This document shows, one piece after another, positions 11,142-21,466 of a DNA stretch of 64,000 nucleotides. The notes below the pieces were generated by a model. The model was not told the origin of the DNA. It was given only the letters and a program-made list of their open reading frames with translations, and ran no database searches. Within the stretch, counting starts at the first letter, position 1. Every line of letters begins with the position of its first letter. The translations under genes and the position numbers were made by a program. Source of the stretch: Chytridium lagenaria (Eukaryota > Chytridiomycota > Chytridiomycetes > Chytridiales > Chytridiaceae); assembly GCA_025449115.1 (NCBI GenBank), contig JAHLKC010000049.1, positions 124,001 to 188,000 on the forward strand, read 5' to 3'.

Positions 11142-14100
11142 TTATTTCGCGCTGGACAGAGTTACATTCAAATCAGGTGTCTCTGATAACTCCGGCTTTT
11201 TATGCTTCTCCTCATGATGAACCTCCGCAGGCATAGGTTTCCGGACATGAATTTCATCAGGAGAATTGAGGCAAGACCAGTCCCAATGTCTCCCCCACTT
11301 AATCCTTTCACATCGGCGACGACTGCAAAAAACCGGAATTTAGATTTGGATAAAGTGGAATGGACATAAAGATCATACCTCATTTGAGAGCCATAAGTCA
11401 AGGGACTGAGATCCCAGAAAACCCAGAAAGCCAAGAAGCACAATAATCCAACAAGAATCCACCGGGATCTTGATTCATAGCGAATAGTGAGTAGCTCAAA
11501 CAGACCACCAATCAGTAAGATGGCAAAATAAAGAGCCGGGAAGTAATGGTGCAAGAAAAGCTAGATATTGGATTAGCTTCCAGACCGAATAGTAGAAGCA
11601 TACCTGACGAGACATAAGGAAGAACGGGAAATAATGGAAGAACCATCCAGAAAACAGTAGGAAACACGATCCAAAGGCTTTATCCAAAAATGCTACGAGA
11701 AATTAGAAGCAAGAAGCAACAAAAGGGACCCACGTGACAAAAATAAATCTACTTGACGTTTTGCCAGCAAAAGCTTGACGCCAAAAACTACCAGGTACAC
11801 AAATATCACCAAACTAGAAGACCACCAAACAATAGGATTTCCAATAAGATAAATCTGGCCCGATTTCCTCCCTTGGCAGCCCAGAAGCTGATACCTCGGC
11901 GAAGAAATGGCCACATAACTTAAATAATTTAGATAACCTAAAATGATAGGGTAATGTACCAGGCCGTGAGTCGAAAGGATGAGAGCTTTTTAATCCTGCA
12001 TTGGTCCTCCACATGACGGCGTGAAGTTCAAAAAATTTACCCCAGAACCCAACTTTCTTGTAGTTGGTGTGCTTGGCATCCTTAGGAACTATAGGTACAA
12101 ATCAGTTTTACGCTCGTAAGAACAAAGGAAGGTCAAGTTCAGAGGGGGGAGGAGGTACATACGTAGAGAATTTTCATTGTACTCGATACGCCAACTAACA
12201 TAATTAAAATGTTTCATACAAATGAACTGCTTACATCGTATGAGACCTCTTCCCCTGCTTTGCGCAAATGACCTCCTGCTGTCCAAAACCTAATTTACAT
12301 TAATATTAAGCTATTACAATTACCAAGTCTCACCCACTCTGGTAACTTTACAGAATGCGAAAAGAGCTGACACCATGTGTTGACATGAATCAAGCGGAAC
12401 CGGGTGTGGATAGCTTCAAGTTGCTGACCTTTGGCATCAGAATCAGAAAACTCGACTCTCCAATGGTCGTTGGTGTCTCCGGGGTATCCAGGTTCTCCAT
12501 ACCCCGAGACTTCCAGATTATGTTCATTGTCCGTTACGATAGGGCTGTAAATGACTTTAGATCACCTCTTGGAAAAGAGGGAATCCTTACCGAACGTCAT
12601 GACTGTGAAGGTGCTTCTTCGTCGAAACGTGAACTAAAACCCTGTGAGAATACACTTACGCAAATCACTTACGTAACCGTATAATATCACCGTTTTTAAT
12701 GTACTTTAACGACGTGGCAGTAGTATCCTTCGTTGTACCATTTGAAGTGTCAAGTGGAGGCTTAATCAAAAACTTGCTGTTCTCGTCTATAAAATTATAA
12801 GTCTGCAAAACACTGCAATATCAACAAATTACTCGAAACGGATACAAGGTAATCTGCTGCTGCTTCGATCCACTAGGATAAAAGCTGTTATGAGAATGCA
12901 AGTAACCTCCGCTTGTGGCATCGTGTCGAAGATAAATGACCGAGCCATACGCAATATCTAACGAGTGTAACCTTAATTATTCATGCTTTTAACAATAACA
13001 AGAAAGAAATCAGGTATACCTCTAAAGGTATCACCAATCTCATTCCCCTCAAAGTCGCCTGAAACTCTGGGCTCATAAACCCAGATCCACTCCCACTATT
13101 AGGCAACGCCCAAAAGTGGACCTGAAAAAGGAAGGCGTAGATAGAGAATGGCAATAAAATTAAGCATACAGCTCTTGCGAGGAAATGACGGCCGAATTGA
13201 ATCTGTATTGAAATCAGCATTTTCACTTCTCACTATTTACCATAGGGACTTTATTGTCTCCCAATATCGTCCAGAGATTTTGAATCGTTGATATTCCGAC
13301 AGTTGCGATCACGAAAAGGCCTGAAATATTATGAGGGACGATTTAACGCAGAGAACACTTACCGACCCACTTTACGCTCACCGCAAGACCCAAGAATACT
13401 CCTAGTGTTTGTAAGTTTCAAGCAAATGTAAAGTCCAGTAAGTCCTTTCAAAGCATACCTGTCATTGCGAGTGGATACCACCATGTGAAAGTAAAAGGTC
13501 TGATATCTCTTAAGCTCTAAGAAAAATAATAACTTGACTTACACTTCTTGATTACTTAAAAAGTCCGACCACATCATCGTTGTCAAGCCCGTGAAAAACA
13601 GAAGTGACGAGTCCTTTGGTATACTCAGATTAAGAATTCCACAAAAAGTCATTTACCAGCAAAATAAGCCTGGATTGGCTGAAAAGAGAGTACATCTTTA
13701 AAAAAGGCCAATATACAAGAAACCTACGTCGCAAACCCATTTTCTAAAGCCCCATTAGCACTTCATCCGCAAACAGAACTTACCAAAAAGCAGGAATACA
13801 GAAGAAAGAACAGAAGCTTGATTTGAAACCCAAGATTTCTTAACGTAATATAGGCAACCTAGACACCGCGTCAATATTCATCTTCAGCATACGCATACAG
13901 GAACAAGCAAACACCAAAGATTCCAGGTAATAGACGCATGGTAACGTAGGGAACTTTAGCCTCCAAATAATCCAATCCGATTTCCTTCGAACGGGGTTAG
14001 AAAATATCTACAATTAGGCATCCAAACCTTGAAACTGAAAGATCCATTATATCCCGCCAACACTCCCGTCGCAGCAACCAATAGCTTCCCGAGCTAGACA

Positions 14101-14514
14101 AATTCAGCCTCCAATTTATAAAGCATACCCCACCGGTGGATGCACATCCCATAAAGAACTCTCCCCTAATGTACTTGCTTCCAAAACCACCTTTCACAGT
14201 ATCAACACGCATGCATTACCGTCAACGACTCACCGAAATGGACCTCATCAAAAACAACTTCCGAAGGGTAATAGATTTTGTAGAGCCTCACGATCGCAGC
14301 TAACACCGTCAAGGCACCAAGAATGCTTAATGTTGCTTCCTGGCCAATGTCTACAAATGTTCGACCATGGAGCTGTTGACACGGTGATCAGATATGGGAT
14401 CGCGTTAGGTTGATGTGATTATGCGAATATGGTTTACTCTGTGAATGTACTCATGCTCGAAGGGGGAAGAAGTGGATCTGACTTCTTCCTTGCCCTCCGT
14501 CGAAGGTCAGCCAT
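11142..14514 (-). CDS. PMT2: Dolichyl-phosphate-mannose-protein mannosyltransferase (PMT2-like)
   Basis: ER membrane enzyme that transfers mannose from dolichol phosphate to Ser/Thr of secretory proteins. The gene is cut into many short exons. Visible in order are N-terminal MADLRRRARKK, the luminal loop-1 motif VFDEVHFG with the catalytic Asp-Glu (about 14250), KYIRGEFFM then VHPPVG (about 14150), and VPYVTMRLLPG. Next come MIR-domain segments including GYPGDTNDHWRVEF and FSHSVKLPEW (12340-12480), WRTNAGLKSSHPFDSRPGS (about 11960), IYLIGNPIVWW (about 11840) and LHHYFPALYFAILLIGG (about 11530). The tail has CERIKW and WDWSC and ends LSSAK. The WRTNAGL, IYLIGNPIVWW and WDWSC phrases fit PMT2 better than PMT1 or PMT4. 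The start ATG is 14512-14514. A G insertion near 14150 interrupts the HPP loop. Its stop-to-start distance from the next minus-strand gene is only 33 bp. Confidence 0.9.
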
Positions 14515-14547
14515 GTTTTCTGGATTATAGATATTTACTATAAAATT

Positions 14548-17500
14548 TTATTTTGGAATTCTAGTGGGCTGAAAGACGAAGGGACTTGTTCTCTCCTCCA
14601 AGTTCATCACCTTTGAGGCCAAGTCCTGACGGAAACAAGTATTAGGAAAGAAGGGTGAACATGTCCAAATGAAGCTCTTTACTACTTACCTCCAATAGCT
14701 TCTGCATCTTGGTATTCACTTGCGACAGTATCGCAGGATCCATCTTCGCCATAGCATTCCCGCTCGAGAGGATATTGACGTTAAAGGAATTCTTCTGTTT
14801 CTCATCCGGCTGAAGCTGCGAAGAATACTCCCTCAACATGTATTGTTGTAGGATTTTGGATTTAGATTCGAATTGCTCGTTCAGCTTGGTGAGCTTTTCG
14901 TGAAGGGTTTTCATCTAAAAGTGTTGGGAGTGTGCTCAATAAGGAGTTTTTTCCCAACCTCTTCTTCAGCATATCGAGCTCGTTTGTTAAGTTGCTCGTT
15001 TTCTTGAGCGAGTTTAAGTAGATCGCCTGTGATCTAATTGCATATTAGCTCAAAGAGGCAGGATTGTTTCTACCATATCCACTTTATGCTTATCTGTAGA
15101 CAATATGGAGGACGCGTCTCCTCCTCCAAGCATCATGCTTTGTCGTGATTTTGTTTTCGAGTCCATAGATGTTCGTCCCGCTTATAGAATTTTAGAACCA
15201 GACTAATAAACCTTCTTACAATCGATCTCATTTTCTCGTACGTCCTCAGCTGCCTCCTTTTGCCGCTTCTCTTTCATCAACTGCTTTTGCAGATCTTTGA
15301 CCTAAAAACAAACCTTTAGTCGAGTTTTCCAAATGGTAAACGAACAAGTTGGGCGCTCCTTCTTTCCACAATTTTCATCTCGTGTTCACTGTCAGACACT
15401 TTTCGTTGCGCATTCTCTAACTCCTCCCGCAATGTTGAATCCGCCTCCCTCACTTGATAATCTCAGCCATAATGTTTTCCTTTTCACATTTAGCCTGCTC
15501 CGCCAACTTCTTGGACGATTCAGCTTCAAAAGCGATAGACTTTCGTTGGCTCTCCAACTCCTCCTTATCTTTTTCCAGTTTAAGATTTTGCTTCTTCAAG
15601 CCTTGTTCGGCGTACGAAGTTCTTCAATTCGACTCTTCAGTTTCTTTAGCTGCTCATCCTTCTCCGCCGAAGCTTTAGAGAGGCGCTCGTAGGACGACTG
15701 TTGAACTTCTTGCTCGGCGATGAGAACATCATACTTTGATTGCAAGTTTGTGATCTTTTCATTCAAAGACTCCACCTCGCTTTTCAGCTTTTGATAGTTT
15801 TCTTTTGTCGTCTCAAGCTCCTTTCTCATTTTGCTCTGATCTTCCGTCGCGTCCTTCAACGAAATCGTCAACTTTGTAATTTCAGATTTTGTAGCCGCTA
15901 AATCAGTTTCCGCCGTTTTGAGTTTTTGGGTATTCTTTGTCAGCTCTTCGGATTTCGCAGAAAGATCCTTTTCGAGTTTCTTGATTTGATCGGTTTTAGA
16001 AGTATCCATCGACGAAGACTCCTTTTTAAGTTTCTCGAAATCTGCCTTGACTTTATCGAACTCCTGTTGAACTTTCAACTTTTCTTTCCGATTTTGTTCA
16101 TCTGCATCGTTCTTTTCGCGTTTGAGGCGGTCTTCTGATTCCTGTTTCTCCTTTTTCCATTTCTCGTCGGAGTCGGCTTTGTCTTTTTTCAACTTTAACT
16201 CGATTTCGGCTTTCTCCCGTTTGAACTTGTCTTCAAGTTCTTTCTTTGCCTTTTCTTCTGCCTCAAGTTTTTCCTTCTTGGATTTTGCTTCCATGTCGGT
16301 TTTTTCCTTCTTAAATTTCTCTTCTAAGTCAAGTTTCTCCTTTTTAACCTTCTCCTCAGTGTCTGTCCTTTCCTTTTTTCACTTTCGCCTCAGTTTCATT
16401 TTTCTCTTTTTTAAACTTTTCCTCAAGCTCCAACTTTTCTTTCTTAAACTTCTCCTCGGCTTCGCTCCTCTCCTTCTTTAATTTCTCTTCCATTTCGCTT
16501 TTGTCCTTCTTGAACTTCTCCTCGATTTCGGATTTCTCTTTCTTCATTTTGCCTCAAGCTCAACCTTCTCCTTCTTGAACTTTTCTTCGAGTTCATGTTT
16601 CTCCTTATTATGTTTCTCGTCAGCTTCCACTTTCTCTTTTTTGAAATTTTCGCCCAACTCTTTCCTCAACTTCTCGTCTCCATCACCCCTCTCCTTTCTT
16701 AGCTTCTCTATCTACTCTTCATCTTGTCATCGACCTCCATCTTCTCCTTTCTCAGCTTTTCTATATCGCTCTTCATGCTCTCCTCCAACTCCATTTTCTC
16801 CTTCTTGAATTTCTCTTCCATTTCCATCTTCTCCTTTCTCGCCAAATCCTCAACCTCGGCCTTCGCCTTTTTCAGTCTCTCCTCAAATCCAGCCCGCTCC
16901 TTCTTAAGCCGTTCCTCCATCTCCGCCTTTTCCTTAATCATCTGCACTTCCCCCCCGTCAGTCGCATTTTGCAAAGAATGAGTCAGAGCCTCGAATTCCA
17001 AGGACTTGGATGTAAGATTTTCTTTCAAACTTTTGTTCTCTTCCTCAATAGCCTTTAAAGAATTGTTAAGCGCGTCTAATTCGATGGAGCGGGCGTTGAG
17101 ACCGTTGGTGAGCTCTTTTTTCTCGTCTTCAATGTTTTTTAAAGAAATGCGGAGAGACTCAAGTTCGACAGATTTCGCATTAAGGCTGTTTGATAGCCCA
17201 TTCCTCTCCTCTTCAACATTTTTTAGAGACTTGTTTAATGTTTCTAACTCCCAGACTTCTCATCAAAACGCTTGTCCATCTCCTTTTTCTCCTCCTCAGC
17301 GCACTTCAAGCTCTTGCTTAACGCCTCGGATTCGGCCACTTTCTCAGAAAGGTTATTTTTTAACTCCTTATTCTCAGTTTCAATAGTTTTTGAGGCCTTT
17401 TTGAAACCCTCAATTTCGTCGTATTTGGCGTTTAGGTCGGTTTTTAACGCGTCAAGAAGTTGACGGAGCTGAGAGGTCTCGATACGGCTTGCGTCTAGGT

Positions 17501-18644
17501 CTTTCGTTTTCTGGGTGAGAGTGTGGCGGGCGGCGTCGAGTTCTCGACGGAGTTCGAAGGAATCCGCTGTGAATCGTGAGACGGGGATGGATCAAATTTT
17601 ACCTGACGGTTTTGGGACTGTTTCGTTAATTTGAGAAAAGCCTGTGAGAATGTCTTGCACCACACGTTGAAGCGTCGAGTCTGGAAACATATATTTAAAA
17701 GAAGCACAACATCATAAATAACAACCATGAAATTCCTTTAATGATTCTTCCAATCTCTTCACAACCATCGCGTTCTTCTCTTCCGCCTTCCTCAATTCCT
17801 CTCGTAACATACCTGCGTCCGAAGACTCTTCTGTGCTATGATGACTACTAGCCTCATGCTCCGGCAAGTGATTTCGCGATGTACTTGCTGATAACCGTCC
17901 CTCTTGAACACCCTTCTTTGTCGCGTCAGTCGACGGAGCTTGACCCCCTACAGCTCCTTTATTCCACCACTGCCAAGCCCCCGCTGCTGTTTTCGCGCCT
18001 TCCTCCGTTTTCGCAGGCTCCGCTTGTTTAGTTGCTTGAGCAGTGGGTCCAGCTGCGGTCGCGGTAGGCGCTGCAGCAGATCTCGTCCACCAAGTCTTCA
18101 CTTGCACACCTGGTTTTGGCGCGTTATGGTCGACGGGTTTGGTGTCGGCTGAATTCTCGATATTGATCTTTTCAGATAGATGAATGCATCCTGTAGTTTC
18201 ACTGACGGTTTCTGCGGAAGTGCCTTCAAGCTTGGGGTAGGAGGATGTGTTGGACGACGTGCTGCCTTTGTTGGTGTCTCGAAGATCTACAGAGGCATTA
18301 CTGGTCCCTTTGTCATCAGAGACCTTAACCTCTGTGGAGTCTTCCGGTTTGCTGGGTGAAGTTTCTGTTGTGCCAGAATTAGTGCTAGATGTGACAGTGT
18401 TCGTCTCCGCCGGGTTGGCTGCAAAACTATGGCCTTCTTCTTCAGGTTGCTTCTCAGCATGTTCAGGTTGAACTTGACTCTGACCATCACTGATAGTAAT
18501 CTCTACGCTCTGATTCACATCAGTGATCGCAAGATTTCTGACAAGGTTCTGCTGCGTGTTTTCTACAGAGGCGTCCACTTCGAAAGATGAGGCCGTGTCT
18601 CCGCCGTTACTGTCCATCTCTGCTGTGTGAAGTCCCTGTGCCAT
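14548..18644 (-). CDS. Long coiled-coil protein, CCDC186/golgin-like, with hendecad array
   Basis: The N-terminal third (about 17712-18644) is Ser/Thr/Glu-rich and disordered, with a Trp-containing phrase TWWTRSAAA. The middle is a long coiled coil. From about 15600 to 17000 it is built of 11-residue units of the form (K/R)-(F/L)-K-K-(E/D)-K-x-E-x-E-E. The C terminus has the phrase KSKILQQYMLREYSSQL, then MDPAILSQVNTKMQKLLE and DLASKVMNLEERTSPF. The last exon ends at a TAA (14548-14550). Those C-terminal phrases resemble the conserved tail of CCDC186 (CCCP-1), a Golgi-associated protein of dense-core vesicle biogenesis in animals. That is recognition from memory and only moderately sure. Several frame breaks (about 15590, 16370, 16550, 16700, 17250) split it. 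The start is the ATG at 18642-18644, MAQGLHTAEMDSNGG. Confidence 0.7.
15596..16960 (-). repeat. 33-bp (11-residue) hendecad repeat array
   Basis: Within the coiled-coil gene, units such as KFKKDKSEMEE, KLKKERSEAEE, KFKKEKLELEE and KWKKEKQESED follow each other with a constant period of 11 residues. More copies occur around 16710-16960 (RLKKERAGFEE, RLKKAKAEVED, KFKKEKMELEE). At the DNA level this is a diverged 33-bp tandem repeat. An 11-residue period suits a hendecad coiled coil, or a charged single alpha helix, better than a classical heptad coil. Confidence 0.85.
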
Positions 18645-18921
18645 GCATTCAAGATTTGGAATTGTCAGATTTGGAATTGTCTATTATGCTCTTGTGCAAC
18701 ATAGTTGCAGATTGGAGCCTTCAACCCTTTCACCCCAATCCTTTAATGCGTGTTTCTCCACCACGACACGTCTTTTATCCCCATCCCGACCACTAAACGC
18801 GTACTGCTGAACGTGATGGAATGCGATGCAGAAAAATACATTCACAGGAGTGTTTGGTAGGCTAGTCCAAGAGTCTGCAAATAAAGCAAGATCTGCTTAT
18901 CCGCTGTCTCAAGCGGGTGAA
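18645..18921. other. Short spacer between the golgin-like gene and RPAP1
   Basis: About 280 bp between the start of the coiled-coil gene and the end of RPAP1, both minus. It should hold the coiled-coil gene's promoter. Some RPAP1 C-terminal codons may extend into it, because the RPAP1 stop may be a frame-error artefact. Confidence 0.4.
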
Positions 18922-21417
18922 TCAAATGAACCCACAGGAACTCAACATCATCAACTCCACCGAACATTTCATCAGCACATCTTGCGTCTCCTCCCACCAC
19001 TGTTGTCTGAAATCTTTGGGCATTCTCATGGACAGTGACAGCAGTGCAAGTTTGGCGAGAGCGGGTCGGCCGGATGCAATAAACTCAGCAGTCAAGCCTT
19101 GAAATGCTGTCAACAATTTCAGCAGGTCTGTGTCCCCTTGAGTGGCCGATTTTGCAAAGAAATCCGCGCATACAAGATGATAAAGCTCATCAAAGCATTC
19201 CAAGTCTTCAACATGAATGATCAATGCAAGATCATACAAGTGAGCAACACGGATCAAAGCGGAAGGCTTCAGTGCGGGGTAAAGATGCTTCTCAAGGCGA
19301 TGGAATAACACAATGCCTCAAAACCGTTGTTATCTTGTCCATCTTCCTCCTCTACATCACTTAGCAGGTCTAAGAACTCATACAAAGCATCTTTCGGCTT
19401 TTTTGCTCCAAAGCATACCGCATTCAAGCGAATACTATTTGCCACAGATTTTCGGTAGACCTCCATGAAATTCTTCGTTTCATCACTTGTATCAAGACTT
19501 GATAGAGCCTTTTCAGTTATTTGAAGTTGAGCTGGAACGTAATGGGGTGGTGCGGCGAGGGCAAAGAGAATCTGAAGATTAAACGTCTCGGATGCACCCA
19601 AGGTTTTACAGACCACTTCGTCGGAAAGATGTACCCAAATGAACTCGTGAAGGCCGAACGTGCAGTCGAGGCGGTTGTCGAATAAGCCACTCTCTTGTGA
19701 CTTCGCAAGTCCGCCTAACAGCCTTAAAAGCTTCAAAGACAGCTCCAGCAAACTATCTATTGCTTCCGATGGATGAATGGAAGTTAGAACGAGAAGTACT
19801 GCAGTCAACGTCTCAAAATCTCTATCCACCATCTCGGTATCAGTGGGAGGCTGTGCACTCCGTTCACGAAATAATTCGTGAACACAGCTTTCGACAACCC
19901 CCCAATTCTCTTCGACAAAAGCCCTTACTACTTTCCCAAAGCTTTCAAGCCCATTCTTGTCCACATTCTTATCAAGAACGTCATATCGCCTTTGATACAT
20001 GGCGAAGAACCGCAAAGCAGCAGATGCAACAACAGCCGACGACTTATTTAACGTCTGTCGTCGAAAAACAACGGAAGCGAAGTTCCCAAACGACGTCATC
20101 ATATCAATTGAAGCGTCCGACTCTTCCTCCACCACTACAAATGCAGCCGCTGCAAAGTTCCATGCTGCAAAAGCCCTCAATTGAGCCTGGGCGAAGCTTT
20201 GAATTGCTCCATCTTCGGGGTTTAGCATTTTTTGATCGAGAATGAGGGCTCGGTAATCAACAAGCATGCTCAAACAATTTGCCTTGTCACTCAATTCAAG
20301 CAATCTAAATGCGAGTGCTTGAATCAATGGCGCAGAGTCTACAGCAATCCACCGTAAAGCGCTATCGACGGCATCTTTAACCACCTTATTTTTCGAAAAT
20401 ATTTCCGAGAATAAGAGCATGTCAATAAAGATGCCGAAAACGGGGATAAGGAGCTGGACTTGTGGACTCATGTTGCTCAGATATTTCCGGTGAAGGGATG
20501 TTAGGAGTCCAGTGGTGGATTCTATTTGCTTGCGTAGAACGAGTGATTTGAACGAAAGGATATCCAACGTCTCCAATATCACCGCGGCTTCACTGTCGTT
20601 GAAAACGTGTGTTGATAATGTGGCTCCAATGTACTTGACTGTCCCTGAGGCCGCGATATGACATCATTTTCTCACTCAACGTACTTCCGTAATGTTGTGG
20701 ATTATTGTAGCCCCGTGTCGAAAAGGTTTCTAGTAACTTAATAGGAATTGGAAGTCCGGGTCTCGTATAATGTAGAATTCGTTGTCGATGCCGGTCAATT
20801 CCCCAGTCCGCTTTCAGGATAACATGCAAAACAGTGATGGCCAAAAACGCTACGCTTTTGCTTGCATCTTCCAGTGTCCAACAAATCAGTGGGATGACAC
20901 CGTGTATCTCGAAGTTCTCCGAAATTTTCAATTGCAGGGTACTTCGAAGACCACTCCATCCCTCAAGAATTCCTTTCAAGCATCTCAAACCCAACATTCT
21001 TTGAGGCGATACCGTGCTTCTTAACAAAACAGCAATGTTTCGTATCGACAACGTGCTTGAATCGTCCGGCTTAGATGTCTCCACGAGAACACCCGTCAAA
21101 TCGAAAAACGGCTTGTCATCCTCCATCAACCCTCCATCTGATCCAAAGATTGGCCAAGAGAACGCTTGAGAGTCCTCGTCCCTGTCTTCCCCCATCATAT
21201 CCCCACCCACCATCCCTCCAGGAAACAGAGCGCTCTCATCGATGCTGGGAAAGTCACAAGGAATGGGCACATCTTCCACCCTTGAGAAATTCTTTGGGGG
21301 CATAACCACCGCCGTCTTCTCCAATATCTCCGTCAACACATTTTTGGGAGCAGCATCATCTGCAGCTTGAACGGCCTTCTTTCCCCTGGCAGCCAGGAAC
21401 AGCGACGTTTTCTTCAT
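18922..21417 (-). CDS. RPAP1: RNA polymerase II-associated protein 1 (RPAP1)
   Basis: RPAP1 acts with RPAP2 and GPN GTPases in RNA polymerase II assembly and nuclear import. The N-terminal domain is recognised from KKTSLFLAARGKK followed by NVLTEILEK (about 21330-21415), the conserved RPAP1_N arrangement. The RPAP1_C region starts with FFDLTGVLVE and continues LLRSTVSPQRMLGLRCLKGI (about 20960-21110). The rest is a long helical repeat region, LQALAFRLLELS through HLYDLALIIHVEDLECFDELY. The start is the ATG at 21415-21417, beginning MKKTSLFLAARG, where conservation begins. Frame breaks lie near 20585 and 19300. The stop at 18922 ends MMLSSCGFI but the true end may lie slightly downstream. The gene is divergent from jouberin with 49 bp between start codons. 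Confidence is good for the family and lower for the C-terminal end. Confidence 0.8.
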
Positions 21418-21466
21418 CTTTCTCGTCCGAAGGATTTCAAGTTTGTCGCTGTGTGTGACACTTTCA
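21418..21466. promoter_or_regulatory. 49-bp head-to-head intergenic region RPAP1/AHI1
   Basis: Only 49 bp separate the RPAP1 ATG (minus) and the first in-frame ATG of the jouberin gene (plus, 21467). Both promoters must overlap each other and the neighbouring 5' coding ends. No TATA box is present in the gap. The arrangement implies a shared bidirectional promoter. Confidence 0.6.

Noticed and set aside
15333..17463. Several plus-strand Ser/Phe-rich reading frames
   Set aside because: They are the antisense of the Lys/Glu-rich coiled coil. FSSSSF-type runs are simply the complement of KEKEE codons.
21443..21466. An earlier start for jouberin at 21443
   Set aside because: The codon there is TTG, not ATG. 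The first ATG in frame is 21467.
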